Positions 8,025-17,802 of a stretch of 64,000 nucleotides of DNA are shown here, piece by piece. Location: positions 1-64,000 of the forward strand of contig JAFVRG010000021.1 of the NCBI GenBank assembly GCA_017504405.1. The letters are read 5' to 3'. Under the pieces are notes generated by a model, which was given only the letters and a program-made list of their open reading frames with translations, did no database searches and was not told where the DNA came from. The stretch is from Clostridia bacterium. GTDB lineage: Bacteria > Bacillota > Clostridia > Oscillospirales > CAG-272. The translations under genes were made by a program, and so were the position numbers. The first letter of the stretch is position 1, and each line of letters starts with the position of its first letter.

Positions 8025-9737
8025 TTATAGAGCTTTAAGGAATGCTGCCAGGTTGTCTGTAAAGTTCTTTCTGTACTTAAAACTATTGTAGGTTGTTTTA
8101 TAGGTATCTATAATTGCAAGTACGTCCTCTTTGGTGGTAGCAGCCGCTATATCGGTATAGAAACCGCTCATAGAGGCATTCACAGCATCAAGCAGCTCTG
8201 TAAACTTCGTGTAGGTGTACTCAGGATCATCCGGTACCTTGCTGAATGAATAAACCGTATATACCTTTTGTCCTGCCTCAATAGCCTTGAGCTTATCAAG
8301 CCAGGTTGCCGTTACGGTTGCAACGCACTCGCTGTTCTGTATCTTTCCGTAATGAATATAAGCATATTCGGAATTGCCGTTTGCAAGCGTTACCTTTTCA
8401 TCAGGATCAAGACCGATATCCTCACAGGGGTAGGTGAGGAAGAAGTTGCCCGTGTGCTTTGTATTCATAGAATAAACACTTCCGTCAGCGCCGGGAAGAA
8501 GAGTTACTGTATTAGATGCAGTCTTTTCGTAGTGAACTTTCTCCTTACCGTACTGAAGAATGTTGTGAAGCTCTGCGTTAGTGGTAAGAGCGTTGATAAT
8601 CTCCATGGATCTGTCAAAGTTCTTAGTGTATTTGGAAATAGCAAACATGGATGAGAAAACGTCATCCGAGGAGAAGGTAGGCTTACCTATTACCTTAACT
8701 ATTTCGTCTGCGTAATCATATCTGGTCGCATAATCTCCCTTAACAACCTTCATTGCGTATCCGCCTGGGTTGCTATCGGAATCGTAGAAACCAACGTCAG
8801 TGGATTCGGAAGAAAAATAGTTTTTTGCTTGAGCCTCAACCATCAGCTGCAAATACTCGGAAAAGTACGCATTATTATCAAGCATAAAGCTGTAATTTGC
8901 CGTAGACTGATCAGGGTCTCTTCCTATAAGAGCGTGTGAGCCGTCGGTCGAATAGCTTGTGTAGTTGGGGTAATCAAACGGGGAGGCAAAGGGTGTAATT
9001 CCCGATGCGCTGAGCCTATCCGCAAGAGTAAGGAACGAGAGGTATCCCGAGTAGAGATTGTTCGCCGACGGTGCGAAATCATATTGCTCGTTTATTGAAT
9101 CAAGCAAAACGGATTTTGCTGCCTCTCTGCTCACTACCATGTACGTATACTCGCCCATAACGTGATAGTTGGGGATAGCATAGAGCGCATTGTTGACTTT
9201 TGATGCAGTTACAACGGAATTGCTGAAATGAGAAAGAAGTCCGGGATATACGTTGGTAGTCGCCTTATCAAGCTGCATCAGGCGTCCCTGCCTCACATAA
9301 TTCACAAACATATCCTTGCTTGTGATAAGGATTATGTCAAGCTGATCCTCCTGTATATCGGGATATTTAATTCTCGTCATACCAAGGTCATCTACATAGT
9401 ACTGGATTTCCGTGCTGACAGTAGTTTTCTTGGCAGAAGCGGCAGACTTGAACTTAGCATCAAGAATTGCCTCGTACTCAGACGCCTTCACCATAGTAAA
9501 CTCAACGTGAGTTGTGAAGTTTGCCTCTGTGTATTCGTTAAATGCCGCCTGCATATCCTTGACTCCCTTTTCGGTAGTGGAATCGTCGGTGATTATGTAG
9601 AAGTTGAGAGATACGGGGGTTCTGGTGGTTGTTTCAGGACCGTCTGTATCCTCCTCATCCGAGCAGGCTGTCATAAGAAAACAGGACGCAATCATAAGGA
9701 TGCTCAATAACAGAGCTGTAATTTTCTTTTTCATCAT
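8025..9737 (-). CDS. Extracellular solute-binding lipoprotein
   Basis: A 570-residue substrate-binding protein of the ABC type. A lipoprotein signal peptide ends in the lipobox LMTAC, with Cys25 as the lipidated residue, followed by an acidic, Thr-rich linker. The body has the family-1-like order seen in sugar and oligosaccharide binders (FYIITDDST...KGVKDMQAAFNEYT; later IILITSKDMF). Its size and the YAIPNYHVMGEYTYMVVSREAAK block resemble large clostridial binders of oligosaccharides. No permease or ATPase gene is adjacent, so it is an orphan that must use a distant transporter. Two consecutive ATGs follow GGAGG; either may start. It has a strong promoter of its own. Confidence 0.85.
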   Translation of the reverse strand: MMKKKITALLLSILMIASCFLMTACSDEEDTDGPETTTRTPVSLNFYIITDDSTTEKGVKDMQAAFNEYTEANFTTHVEFTMVKASEYEAILDAKFKSAASAKKTTVSTEIQYYVDDLGMTRIKYPDIQEDQLDIILITSKDMFVNYVRQGRLMQLDKATTNVYPGLLSHFSNSVVTASKVNNALYAIPNYHVMGEYTYMVVSREAAKSVLLDSINEQYDFAPSANNLYSGYLSFLTLADRLSASGITPFASPFDYPNYTSYSTDGSHALIGRDPDQSTANYSFMLDNNAYFSEYLQLMVEAQAKNYFSSESTDVGFYDSDSNPGGYAMKVVKGDYATRYDYADEIVKVIGKPTFSSDDVFSSMFAISKYTKNFDRSMEIINALTTNAELHNILQYGKEKVHYEKTASNTVTLLPGADGSVYSMNTKHTGNFFLTYPCEDIGLDPDEKVTLANGNSEYAYIHYGKIQNSECVATVTATWLDKLKAIEAGQKVYTVYSFSKVPDDPEYTYTKFTELLDAVNASMSGFYTDIAAATTKEDVLAIIDTYKTTYNSFKYRKNFTDNLAAFLKAL

Positions 9738-9762
9738 TATCCTCCGAAATGTGCTAACATAT

Positions 9763-9791
9763 ATTTTACACTATATTTTCCAAAATGTCAA
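9763..9791 (-). promoter_or_regulatory. Sigma-A promoter of the solute-binding protein gene
   Basis: The minus strand has a perfect TTGACA (9786-9791), a 17-base spacer and TAAAAT (9763-9768). GGAGG lies about 20 bases further on. Confidence 0.85.
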
Positions 9792-9851
9792 GACAGTATT
9801 TATTTTACGTGCGTATAAATTGAGAAGGTTATTTTGTGCATCTTGACGAAA

Positions 9852-10934
9852 TTATGAGTCGAGGTAGTCTTTAAGAGCCTTCGAGCGGCTGGGGTGACGC
9901 AGCTTTCTGAGTGCCTTTGCCTCAATCTGACGAATTCTCTCACGGGTTATATCAAAGGTTTTTCCAACCTCCTCAAGCGTTCTCTGGCGTCCGTCCTCAA
10001 GACCGAAACGAAGCTTCAACACCTTGGATTCTCTGGGAGTGAGAGTTTCGAGAACAGACAAAAGCTGTTCACGCAACAGTGCCTGTGAGGTGGTTTCGGA
10101 GGGTGCAGGAGAATCGTTATCCTCGACAAAATCTCCGAGGTGGCTGTCCTCCTCCTCGCCGATAGGTGTTTCAAGGGATACGGGGTCCTGAGCGATTTTC
10201 AGAATTTCACGCACCTTATCCGCACTCATACCCAACTGCTTAGCTATTTCATCAGTAGAGGGATCTCTGCCAAGCTCCTGTAGGAGCTGACGGGCGGTTC
10301 TCGACACCTTATGAATGGTTTCAACCATATGAACGGGTATACGGATAGTTCTCGCCTGGTCTGCGATGGCTCTCGTTATAGCCTGACGAATCCACCAGGT
10401 AGCATAGGTGGAGAATTTGTATCCCTTCTGGTAGTCAAACTTCTCTACCGCCTTCATAAGACCCAGGTTTCCCTCCTGAATGAGGTCGAGGAAAAACATA
10501 CCCTTTCCAACGTGCCTCTTAGCGATACTTACTACAAGACGCAGGTTAGCCTCAACGAGCTCCTCCTTCGCCTTTGCATCTCCCTCAGCAATTCTCTCAG
10601 CAAGATATGCCTCTCTCTCTGAAGAAAGAAGGGGAATTTTTCCTATCTCCTTGAGATACATTCTGACAGGGTCATCTACCGCTATGCCCTCCTGGGCAAA
10701 TATGTGGTCAACCTTTTCGGGAGCATCGAACAAGTCATCTGCATTATCCTCGATATTTTGGTCAACATCATACTCCTCGCCGACGTCACCGTCCTCGATA
10801 TTGCCGTAGATTTTCTCCATTTGTTCGATATCGTAATCAATATCCTCAAGGGCCTTAATTATGTCACTGTTGCCAAAGCCGTTATCGCCCTTTTCTCTAT
10901 CCACAAGTGTATTAACATCAATTTTATCAGTCAT
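9852..10934 (-). CDS. sigA: RNA polymerase primary sigma factor, sigma-A
   Basis: The housekeeping sigma-70 factor that directs RNA polymerase to TTGACA/TATAAT promoters. At 360 residues it has an acidic N-terminus with only a short region 1.1, region 1.2 ([17 protein letters not shown]), region 2 ([15 protein letters not shown]...[20 protein letters not shown]), region 3, and a complete region 4.2 helix-turn-helix near the C-terminus ([20 protein letters not shown]). GAGGTG precedes the ATG. It follows dnaG by 21 bases, the conserved dnaG-rpoD pair of the macromolecular synthesis operon; rpsU, a member in many bacteria, is instead at 36.6 kb. Confidence 0.98.
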   Translation of the reverse strand: MTDKIDVNTLVDREKGDNGFGNSDIIKALEDIDYDIEQMEKIYGNIEDGDVGEEYDVDQNIEDNADDLFDAPEKVDHIFAQEGIAVDDPVRMYLKEIGKIPLLSSEREAYLAERIAEGDAKAKEELVEANLRLVVSIAKRHVGKGMFFLDLIQEGNLGLMKAVEKFDYQKGYKFSTYATWWIRQAITRAIADQARTIRIPVHMVETIHKVSRTARQLLQELGRDPSTDEIAKQLGMSADKVREILKIAQDPVSLETPIGEEEDSHLGDFVEDNDSPAPSETTSQALLREQLLSVLETLTPRESKVLKLRFGLEDGRQRTLEEVGKTFDITRERIRQIEAKALRKLRHPSRSKALKDYLDS

Positions 10935-10955
10935 TTTAGCACCTCTTTGTATGTA

Positions 10956-12734
10956 TTAATTGCTTTTTCTCATACTGTTTATAAGATCATCAAGCTGACC
11001 TATGTCGATTTTTTTGTTTGACAGGGACTGCTTCTTAACCTGCTCACGCAGGCTGTGTACTGCGTCATCGAAAACTTTATCGCCGTTATCCGAGAGTATC
11101 ATTCTGTCACGTTTTATCTTCGTAATTCTTCCCACCTCCTCGGGCGTGAAGAAATTATCGAGAATATTAAACTGCGCATCATCCTCGGCGTTAGATATAA
11201 AGTCAAACACCTTCTTTCCGAATTCGGTAAAGAAATCGTCCGAAGTCAGCATCGGGACGCTTGATTGGAGAGAACGTTTCCGATGACTTGGGAACAAAAG
11301 CAGAAGTCCAAGCACGGTTTCCTCGATTTTTGCAATCGAGGGCGCCTTTGCGTAATCGACGTTGACCTTGTCGCCAATTCCGAGCATGCGATTCTTTTCG
11401 CTCTCACTATCCTTATATTTTCTCTCTTTATTGCGTTTTGATACCTTTTTTTCGATATCGCTGAGCAGATTTGCCTTGTCAACACCGAGCTTGTCCGCTA
11501 CGAGCACCGCATAAACCTCTCTCTCGGCAACCGAATAATACGTGGAAATCAACTCGCACATCTCGTTTATAACCTTGATTTTTTCTGCGGTTACTCCAAT
11601 ATCGTGACGGGAAAGGGAACGCTCAAAATAATAGTTGAATTTTGTTCTGCTGTCCTCGATAACGGCTCGGAACTTGTCCCTGCCGAATTTTCTTATATAC
11701 TCATCGGGGTCCTTGGCTCCCGACTCCTGCGGAAGCTTTAACAGCTTAACCTCAATACCCGCCTCTTCAAGCAGCTTCGTAGCCTTGTCGGCTGCGGCAC
11801 GTCCTGCCTCGTCGGTATCGTAGGAAATAACAACCTGCTTTGTATACCTTTTCATAAGCCTTGCCTGCTCGGGGGTTATCGCCGTTCCGAGCGTTGCCAC
11901 AGCATTGGAAAAATCCGCTGCGTGAAGGGCGATTACGTCCATATATCCCTCACACAGTATCATTGTTTCAGAGCAGGTGTGACGGGCATAATTGAGGGCA
12001 AATAGGTTTCGTTTCTTGTTGAAAACCGGCGTGTCTGCCGAATTGAGATACTTCGGCTTGGAATCGTCAAGGACTCTGCCGCCAAAGGCAATAACATTTC
12101 CCGACACGTCTATTATCGGGAACATCACTCTGTTACGGAAAACGTCGTACACGTTACCGTTTTTCGAGCGGGCGCAAAGATAAGCTGAAATCAGCTCGTC
12201 CTCGGTATATCCGAGAGAGCGCATGTGCTTCAAGAGCACTCCGAAATCGTCTGGAGCATATCCCAGTCCAAAATGCTTTATGGTGGCTAAGGACAGCTCT
12301 CTCTTTTTTGTGAAATATTCAAGAGCCACCCTCGATTTCGGTGTATCACTGAAAAGCTGTTTGTTGAAAAAACGTGCGGCATCTGCATTCATCTGATAAA
12401 TGCGCTTTTTGTCATGCCTTTTTGCCTCGTATTTGAGGTCATCCTCGTGCGAAACGGTGATTCCCACTCTGCGGGCAAGCATTTCAACAGCGTCCTCAAA
12501 ATCAAGATTCTCTATCTTCTTGGCAAAGGTGATAGCGTTTCCACCTATTCCGCAGCCAAAGCAGAAAAAGCTGTTATCATCGGGATAAACTGTAAAGGAC
12601 GGCGTCTTTTCGCTGTGAAAAGGACAAAGTCCTGAATACTTTGAGCCTGCACGCTTCAGCGAAACGTAGCTTGAAATCAAGCCGTGAATGTCGGTTCGTG
12701 CGAGAATGTCGTCAATTATTTGTCTTGATATCAT
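10956..12734 (-). CDS. dnaG: DNA primase
   Basis: Synthesises RNA primers for replication. The N-terminal CHC2 zinc-binding domain is intact (CPFHSEKTPSFTVY...FFCFGCG), followed by the catalytic core and TOPRIM motif (ILCEGYMDVIALH) and a C-terminal helicase-interaction region. Although the frame is open further upstream, I place the start at the ATG at 12734 (MISRQIIDDIL), because GGGAGG lies six bases before it and primases begin this way; that gives 592 residues. It overlaps the 3' end of dgt by 23 bases and is followed by sigA. Confidence 0.96.
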   Translation of the reverse strand: MISRQIIDDILARTDIHGLISSYVSLKRAGSKYSGLCPFHSEKTPSFTVYPDDNSFFCFGCGIGGNAITFAKKIENLDFEDAVEMLARRVGITVSHEDDLKYEAKRHDKKRIYQMNADAARFFNKQLFSDTPKSRVALEYFTKKRELSLATIKHFGLGYAPDDFGVLLKHMRSLGYTEDELISAYLCARSKNGNVYDVFRNRVMFPIIDVSGNVIAFGGRVLDDSKPKYLNSADTPVFNKKRNLFALNYARHTCSETMILCEGYMDVIALHAADFSNAVATLGTAITPEQARLMKRYTKQVVISYDTDEAGRAAADKATKLLEEAGIEVKLLKLPQESGAKDPDEYIRKFGRDKFRAVIEDSRTKFNYYFERSLSRHDIGVTAEKIKVINEMCELISTYYSVAEREVYAVLVADKLGVDKANLLSDIEKKVSKRNKERKYKDSESEKNRMLGIGDKVNVDYAKAPSIAKIEETVLGLLLLFPSHRKRSLQSSVPMLTSDDFFTEFGKKVFDFISNAEDDAQFNILDNFFTPEEVGRITKIKRDRMILSDNGDKVFDDAVHSLREQVKKQSLSNKKIDIGQLDDLINSMRKSN

Positions 12735-13728
12735 CCACGACCTCCCATTGCTTCGGAATATAAAGCTTCTCGAATAACGCAACCGCATATCTATCCGTCA
12801 TTCCCGAAACAAAATCACAAACAGAGGTTTCAAGCCCGTGCTTCTCAATGTTGTTGTAGTACTGCTCAGGCATTTTATCGGGATGCCCGTGATAATAATT
12901 GTATAGCGTTATGAGCAAATCCTGCGCCTTTGACTCCTCAGCCTTTGCAATTGAGTCCTCATACACGTTTTTGAACAAAAATGAGCGCAATTCGAGCATA
13001 GCCTCCTCGACATCCTTTGCCATAGAAATAACAGGAGAATCCATACTGCTGTCAATCACCGAGGACACAAGGGTATTTATGCGTTCGCTATGTGTGTTTC
13101 CGAGCGTTTTGCGTATTTCAACGGGAATTTGCTCCATCGAAAGAATACCAGCACGGCAGGCATCGTCAATATCGTGGTTTATGTATGCGATGCGGTCTGC
13201 GTATTTTACGAGAACGCCCTCAAGGGTAGACGCCATATGATGACCCGTGTGATTGAGTATAGCATCTCTGACCTCATAAGTCAGATTCAATTCGTCAATG
13301 TAGTCTACAACTCGCAAGCTCTGTCTGTAATGGGCAAAATCCTTATCAAAGCAACGGCGCATCGCCATTTCTCCCGCATGCCCGAACGGCGTATGTCCGA
13401 GGTCGTGTCCGAGAGCTGCCGCCTCAGTCAGATCCTCATTCAAACGAAGTGCACGTGCCATTATACGTGCTATCTGCGTCACCTCAAGAGTATGTGTCAT
13501 TCTCGTTCTGTAATGCTCGTCCTTAGGAGAAAAGAAAACCTGAGTTTTGTGCATAAGACGGCGAAATGATTTTGAATGTATAATTCGGTCTCTGTCACGC
13601 TGAAATTCAGTTCTGACTAGCCCGGGGGCAAGCGGATGCTCTCTACCCTTTGTATTGGCGGTCAAAAAAGCATACTCACTGAGTGTTTTAGCCTCTCTTT
13701 CGAGAAAGATACTGCATACGTCCTTCAC
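12712..13728 (-). CDS. dgt: Deoxyguanosinetriphosphate triphosphohydrolase-like protein
   Basis: An HD-domain dNTP triphosphohydrolase of the short type (338 residues) that cleaves dNTPs to nucleosides and triphosphate. It contains the conserved block RRLMHKTQVFF, the metal-binding His of RMTHTLEV, and the HD motif in GHDLGHTPFGHAGE, plus a later HHMASTLEGVLVKYADRIAY region with a further metal ligand Asp. The start is GTG; AAAGGA is about 13 bases upstream, rather far. The gene sits directly before dnaG, a common arrangement in Clostridia, so its product may link nucleotide pools to replication. Confidence 0.92.
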   Translation of the reverse strand: MKDVCSIFLEREAKTLSEYAFLTANTKGREHPLAPGLVRTEFQRDRDRIIHSKSFRRLMHKTQVFFSPKDEHYRTRMTHTLEVTQIARIMARALRLNEDLTEAAALGHDLGHTPFGHAGEMAMRRCFDKDFAHYRQSLRVVDYIDELNLTYEVRDAILNHTGHHMASTLEGVLVKYADRIAYINHDIDDACRAGILSMEQIPVEIRKTLGNTHSERINTLVSSVIDSSMDSPVISMAKDVEEAMLELRSFLFKNVYEDSIAKAEESKAQDLLITLYNYYHGHPDKMPEQYYNNIEKHGLETSVCDFVSGMTDRYAVALFEKLYIPKQWEVVDDIKTNN

Positions 13729-13758
13729 CGGTAATTCACCGTCCTTTCAATAATAATA

Positions 13759-13793
13759 TACGCAAAAAAGGCCGTAAAACTTTTTTTGCGTAA
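13759..13793 (-). terminator. Possible terminator or attenuator between yigZ and dgt
   Basis: An inverted repeat ACGCAAAAAA / TTTTTTGCGT (10 bp, loop of about 11) lies between the two genes. The stem is A/T-rich apart from its base, so it would be weak. Confidence 0.35.
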
Positions 13794-13802
13794 AAAATAT
13801 GA

Positions 13803-14429
13803 TTAAATTGATGAAAAATCGAATTTTTCGCCTTTTTTCCGAATGTCGCACTTCCCTGCCGTTATTTCTGTCAATTCGTCAAGCAAAGTGACCCCCTGTT
13901 TTTTGGGATAAGATATGCACACGCAAACACTGTCGGAAAAGTCTGTGCTATCAATTCTTACTGAATTTTCATTAAGGATTTGCAGTATTCTCTGATAATC
14001 GGAATAAGAACAGGTAATTTGATATTCAACATAGGTTTCCAATTTACAGGGCTCAGCGGAATCAAGCGCCAGCTTTGTGGCATTTGTGTATGCCCTGACA
14101 AGTCCCCCTGTGCCGAGCAAAACACCGCCAAAATACCGTGTAACAACTATTGCAGCATCACACACGCCGCTTTTTCTGAGCACGTCGAGCACAGGAAGTC
14201 CTGCTGTCCCCTGCGGCTCTCTGTCATCGCTGTAACGCATTATAGAGTTCTCACGCAAAACGTATGCGTAAACGTTATGCTTAGCGTCAGGATATTTTTT
14301 CTTAATAGAATTAACGAAAGCGACAGCCTCGCTCTCCGAGGTTACCGGGGAAATATTGCCAATAAAAACCGACTTTTTCTCCTCAAAGCTCTCCTCCGCC
14401 GCACGCTTTACTGTTATATATTCTTCCAT
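13803..14429 (-). CDS. yigZ: YigZ/IMPACT family protein
   Basis: A 208-residue protein of the UPF0029/IMPACT family. The signature is clear: SVFIGNISPVTSESEA at the N-terminus, then YSDDREPQGTAGLPVLDVL and VVTRYFGGVLLGTGGLVRAY in the centre (about residues 70-115), followed by the DUF1949 C-terminal domain. Eukaryotic relatives regulate the Gcn2 kinase; the bacterial role is unsettled, possibly in translation or as a regulator. It lies 15 bases downstream of hflX, another ribosome-associated protein. Confidence 0.93.
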   Translation of the reverse strand: MEEYITVKRAAEESFEEKKSVFIGNISPVTSESEAVAFVNSIKKKYPDAKHNVYAYVLRENSIMRYSDDREPQGTAGLPVLDVLRKSGVCDAAIVVTRYFGGVLLGTGGLVRAYTNATKLALDSAEPCKLETYVEYQITCSYSDYQRILQILNENSVRIDSTDFSDSVCVCISYPKKQGVTLLDELTEITAGKCDIRKKGEKFDFSSI

Positions 14430-14444
14430 TAGTTCTGCCTCGGT

Positions 14445-15701
14445 TTATTTGTCGTTTTTAATATATATTTTGTATTTACCTTCGGTCTTTTTATCGAGAA
14501 TTGCGACAACCTCTGCGCCCGTATCCGTGTAATTTACATCCTCAACCTTCGCAACCGCATAGAGGGAATTCAGCTCTGATTGAGCATCGTACGGAAACAG
14601 CAGAGTCAAACGGCGTTTTGAGTTACGTATTATAAATAACAGGCGTTGAAGCAATGAGTCTATGCCCTCACCCGTCCTTGCGGATATAGCAACTGAATTA
14701 TCTGTATTCGGGATAAACGGCGTTTCCAGCGCATCGCATTTGTTATATGCGATAACAGTGGGCTTATCCCCCGCTCCGAGCGTTTCCAAAAGCTCCTGAG
14801 TGATTTTTAAATGCTCCGAGCACTCGGGATCGGTTATATCTGCAATTATGAGAATTATATCCGAATATGCCGCCTCATCGAGCGTTGAGCGGAATGCTTT
14901 TATAAGATGATGCGGAAGATTTCTTATAAACCCAACGGTATCCGTCAGTAAAACGTCCTCTCCGTCGGCGAGAGTCAGGCGCCTTGTAGTCGGGTCGAGT
15001 GTTGCAAACAGCTTATTCTCCGAAAGAACTCCTGCATCTGTGAGAGTGTTTAAAAGCGTGGATTTTCCTGCGTTTGTATATCCTACAATTGCAATCTTGG
15101 GCAGACCGCTTCTGTCACGTGCGGCACGCATTGTCATGCGTGTGCGAACCATTTGCTCGAGCTCCGCCTCGAGCGCATCTATTCTGCGCTTTAAGTGTCT
15201 TTTATCGCTTTCGAGCTGAGATTCACCCGGACCGCGAGTTCCGATTTTACCGCCCTGACGGGATAGCTCTGCCCCTTTACCTATAAGCCTCGGCGCCGTA
15301 TACTTGAGCTGAGCCAGCTCCACCTGTAGCTTTCCCTCTCCTGTTTTTGCGTGTAAAGCAAATATGTCGAGAATGAGCATGCTTCTATCAATGACACGAA
15401 CGTCGCCGTCAAGCTTTTCCTCGATGTTTCTTATCTGTGAAGGTGATAGCTCATTGTCAAACACAACGAGGTTAGCCTTCTCGTTGTTGCAAAGCTCGGA
15501 TAACTCTTGGACCTTACCGCTTCCAATACAGGTTGCCGCATCGTAAGAGGATTTTATTTGTATAAGCTCCCCTGCAACCTCACCGCCCGCTGTATCGAGC
15601 AGCTCCGCTAATTCCCTAAGAGATATTTTGCAGCTATTAAGTTGTTCATTACTCTTTGAAATTCCTACGAGAATTGCTCTCTGAATTAAATTCTCTGCCA
15701 T
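14445..15701 (-). CDS. hflX: Ribosome-associated GTPase HflX
   Basis: A GTPase that binds and splits stalled or hibernating ribosomes. The N-terminal HflX domain ends in the Gly-rich linker GRPGESQLESDKR-like block (here RGPGESQLESDKRHLKRRI). The G domain has G1 GYTNAGKS, G3 DTVGF and G4 NKCD. I put the start at the ATG at 15701 (MAENLIQRA), which AGGAGG precedes by five bases; the reading frame extends ten more codons without support. The product is 418 residues. It lies between rpmE and yigZ. Confidence 0.95.
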   Translation of the reverse strand: MAENLIQRAILVGISKSNEQLNSCKISLRELAELLDTAGGEVAGELIQIKSSYDAATCIGSGKVQELSELCNNEKANLVVFDNELSPSQIRNIEEKLDGDVRVIDRSMLILDIFALHAKTGEGKLQVELAQLKYTAPRLIGKGAELSRQGGKIGTRGPGESQLESDKRHLKRRIDALEAELEQMVRTRMTMRAARDRSGLPKIAIVGYTNAGKSTLLNTLTDAGVLSENKLFATLDPTTRRLTLADGEDVLLTDTVGFIRNLPHHLIKAFRSTLDEAAYSDIILIIADITDPECSEHLKITQELLETLGAGDKPTVIAYNKCDALETPFIPNTDNSVAISARTGEGIDSLLQRLLFIIRNSKRRLTLLFPYDAQSELNSLYAVAKVEDVNYTDTGAEVVAILDKKTEGKYKIYIKNDK

Positions 15702-15730
15702 AATACCTCCTAAAATAATTTTATAAAGCA

Positions 15731-15765
15731 AAAAGGCGTGAAACCGAAAAGCTCACGCCGTTTTT
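15731..15765 (-). terminator. Intrinsic terminator of rpmE
   Basis: On the minus strand, GGCGTGA...TCACGCC forms a 7-bp GC-rich stem flanked by A5 and T5. It lies just after the rpmE stop. Confidence 0.8.
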
Positions 15766-15776
15766 AAAATCACAGA

Positions 15777-15983
15777 TTACTTGCCGGTTGCAGCAAGACG
15801 CTTCTTGAACTTATCAACACGTCCAGCGGCGTCAACAAACTTCTGTTTACCGGTAAAGAAAGGATGGCACTTGGAACAAATTTCAACGTTAATATCGCCC
15901 TTGGTAGAACGAGTAACGACCGTAGCGCCACAAGCACATTTAATAGTAGCTTCCTTGTAGTCCGGATGTATACCCTGTTTCAT
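15777..15983 (-). CDS. rpmE: 50S ribosomal protein L31, zinc-binding type
   Basis: A 68-residue L31 beginning [19 protein letters not shown]. The four Cys that hold zinc are present (CAC and, 19 residues later, CSKC), so this is the C+ form rather than the zinc-free paralogue made under zinc starvation. The start at 15983 is preceded by GAGGGGTG; the 15 codons upstream in frame are not supported. It has its own promoter and terminator. Confidence 0.97.
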   Translation of the reverse strand: MKQGIHPDYKEATIKCACGATVVTRSTKGDINVEICSKCHPFFTGKQKFVDAAGRVDKFKKRLAATGK

Positions 15984-16016
15984 CTTTAACACCCCTCTTT
16001 TATTTATTACCGATTT

Positions 16017-16045
16017 ATTATAACACAAGATATTTTGTTTTGCAA
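16017..16045 (-). promoter_or_regulatory. Sigma-A promoter of rpmE
   Basis: The minus strand has TTGCAA (16040-16045), a 17-base spacer and TATAAT (16017-16022). Confidence 0.8.
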
Positions 16046-16070
16046 TACTTTTTTAAAAAATATTTTCAAA

Positions 16071-16808
16071 TTATATTTTACCCATCATTTCCTTGCGTAA
16101 ACGGGAAATAATTTTCTTTTCAAGCCTTGATATATAAGATTGCGAAATTCCGAGCATATCCGCAACCTCCTTTTGAGTCCTTTCCTTACCGTCAAGCATA
16201 CCGAAGCGCAGTTGAATAATCAGCTTTTCGCGTTTTTTTAGTGTTTCCACAGAGGCTCTGACTATCGCTCTCTCCTCGTCTTCCTCTATACCCCTGCATA
16301 CAACGTCTGCATCGCTTCCTAAAATATCCGAAAGTAAAAGGATATTTCCGTCCCAATCAACGTTTAACGGCTCGTCAAATGATACCTCACGGCGTTGAGC
16401 GCTGTTTTTCCTTATGTACATCAGGATTTCATTTTCGATGCAACGTGATGCGTATGTTGCGAGCTTAATGTTTTTATCCATCTTAAAGGTATTTATCGCC
16501 TTCATAAGTCCAACAGTGCCGATTGAGATTAAATCCTCTATATTAATTCCTGTGTTTTCAAACTTTTTGGCTATGTAAACGACGAGCCTTAGGTTATGCT
16601 CAATCAAAAGATTGCGCTGATATTCACTTATATCACCCGAGGATAGAATTTCCGCCTCCTCCTCCCTTGTGAGAGGTGCAGGCAAAACATCGGCTCCGTT
16701 TATGTAATAGATTTGCCCGAAATTATATTTCTTTTTTATTCTTTTCTTTGAGAAAAAACCTTTGATTTTGGCTACTAAAAAGTTAAAAAACCTGATTAAA
16801 ATTGACAT
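16071..16808 (-). CDS. sigE: Sporulation sigma factor sigma-E (pro-form)
   Basis: The first mother-cell sigma factor of sporulation. The 245-residue precursor has an amphipathic, basic N-terminal pro-sequence (about residues 1-30, [21 protein letters not shown]) that tethers it to the membrane until SpoIIGA cleaves it. Region 2 ([29 protein letters not shown]) and region 4 helix-turn-helix ([20 protein letters not shown]) are intact. It follows spoIIGA by 18 bases, the conserved spoIIG operon. Expected targets in this window include ylbJ and yqfC/yqfD. Confidence 0.97.
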   Translation of the reverse strand: MSILIRFFNFLVAKIKGFFSKKRIKKKYNFGQIYYINGADVLPAPLTREEEAEILSSGDISEYQRNLLIEHNLRLVVYIAKKFENTGINIEDLISIGTVGLMKAINTFKMDKNIKLATYASRCIENEILMYIRKNSAQRREVSFDEPLNVDWDGNILLLSDILGSDADVVCRGIEEDEERAIVRASVETLKKREKLIIQLRFGMLDGKERTQKEVADMLGISQSYISRLEKKIISRLRKEMMGKI

Positions 16809-16826
16809 AATGCCCTCCTTATTATA

Positions 16827-17699
16827 TTAACTTACGAGCGAGGACGGCATAACCGCACCGTATCCTGAAAAGTCGTTTTCCGTCGAACTGTCAACGGCTA
16901 TCAGTGCATTTGCGGGATATGCCCGACCTTTTTCGTCTGTTATTTCTATTTCATCTGCATTTATACCTACCAGCGTGCTGGAGCCTGCCACCGTTTTTAC
17001 GGGTATCAGACGTATTCGCTTTGCATTTTTTACCGATATGTCCGAAATATCATAGCACTTGCTCTTTATTGCTCGGCGTATATCAAACGGTAGCACCTTT
17101 TCTATTGCGGAGAGCGTCACCACTATTACGCTCCTACCCGAAAATGGGTCTTTCAGCAGGTTTCCGCTATCGACAAGCGCATCAAAGCTTACCGATTTAT
17201 TATCGAGCTTCATTTTTACACTGACGCTCTTTGTTTTAACAGTGTTTTTCAGAATTATCTCTGACATTTTAATGCACACAGCGCTTATCGCACCTAAAAC
17301 GATAAATATCAGTGCTTTCAAAAGACCGTCAGGCTCAGCAACTGTGTCCTTTCCTATAAAGCTGTTAAGAAATGAATACATGGCAGTAACTGCGCCGCCT
17401 ATCAGTAGCGACACCATATAAAACAAAAGGCACGCCTTAAACAGCTTTTTTATATCCTTAATTCCAAAAAAGGCTATATATGTAATGATCACCGATGCAA
17501 AAACGTCTATTATCAGCGACACAACCGCAGAGCCCGCATAAAGAACGCTGAACACCGAATATATGCCGCCGAGCACTGCCGCTATGAGCAAGGCATAATT
17601 TTTTCTTCCGCAAGATAAAAGACGTGACGTTATGTAAAGTGAGAAAAGGTCCATACAAAAGTTTATAAGAAACAGAATATCAACGTATAAAATCTGCAT
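16827..17699 (-). CDS. spoIIGA: Sigma-E processing peptidase SpoIIGA
   Basis: A membrane-bound aspartic protease that matures pro-sigma-E once SpoIIR signals from the forespore. At 290 residues it has five or so N-terminal membrane segments (within residues 1-150) and a cytoplasmic protease domain with the active site DSGN (Asp177-Asn180) in FDALVDSGNLLKDPFSGR, matching the catalytic Asp of the Bacillus enzyme. GAGGAGG precedes the ATG. Upstream there is a TATAAT and, about 21 bases before it, AAGACA, reminiscent of the long-spacer Spo0A-activated spoIIG promoter. Confidence 0.95.
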   Translation of the reverse strand: MQILYVDILFLINFCMDLFSLYITSRLLSCGRKNYALLIAAVLGGIYSVFSVLYAGSAVVSLIIDVFASVIITYIAFFGIKDIKKLFKACLLFYMVSLLIGGAVTAMYSFLNSFIGKDTVAEPDGLLKALIFIVLGAISAVCIKMSEIILKNTVKTKSVSVKMKLDNKSVSFDALVDSGNLLKDPFSGRSVIVVTLSAIEKVLPFDIRRAIKSKCYDISDISVKNAKRIRLIPVKTVAGSSTLVGINADEIEITDEKGRAYPANALIAVDSSTENDFSGYGAVMPSSLVS

Positions 17700-17712
17700 A
17701 TCTCTCCTCCTC

Positions 17713-17750
17713 GCACTTTAATTATATATATCTTGCGAGGGGTTTTATGT
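17713..17750 (-). promoter_or_regulatory. Candidate long-spacer spoIIG promoter
   Basis: The minus strand carries AAGACA, about 21 bases and then TATAAT, shortly before the spoIIGA ribosome binding site. In Bacillus subtilis the spoIIG promoter also has an overlong spacer and needs phosphorylated Spo0A. I could not find a clear Spo0A box here. Confidence 0.3.
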
Positions 17751-17802
17751 CTTATTGTGCGTTATATTTTTTTAAAATATCGCCTTTTTCGGCATAAAAA
17801 CA

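Noticed and set aside
9738..9851. A terminator for sigA from the complementary GTCAAGA and TCTTGAC
   Set aside because: The arms are about 45 bases apart with no T-run, and one is part of the TTGACA box of the next gene.
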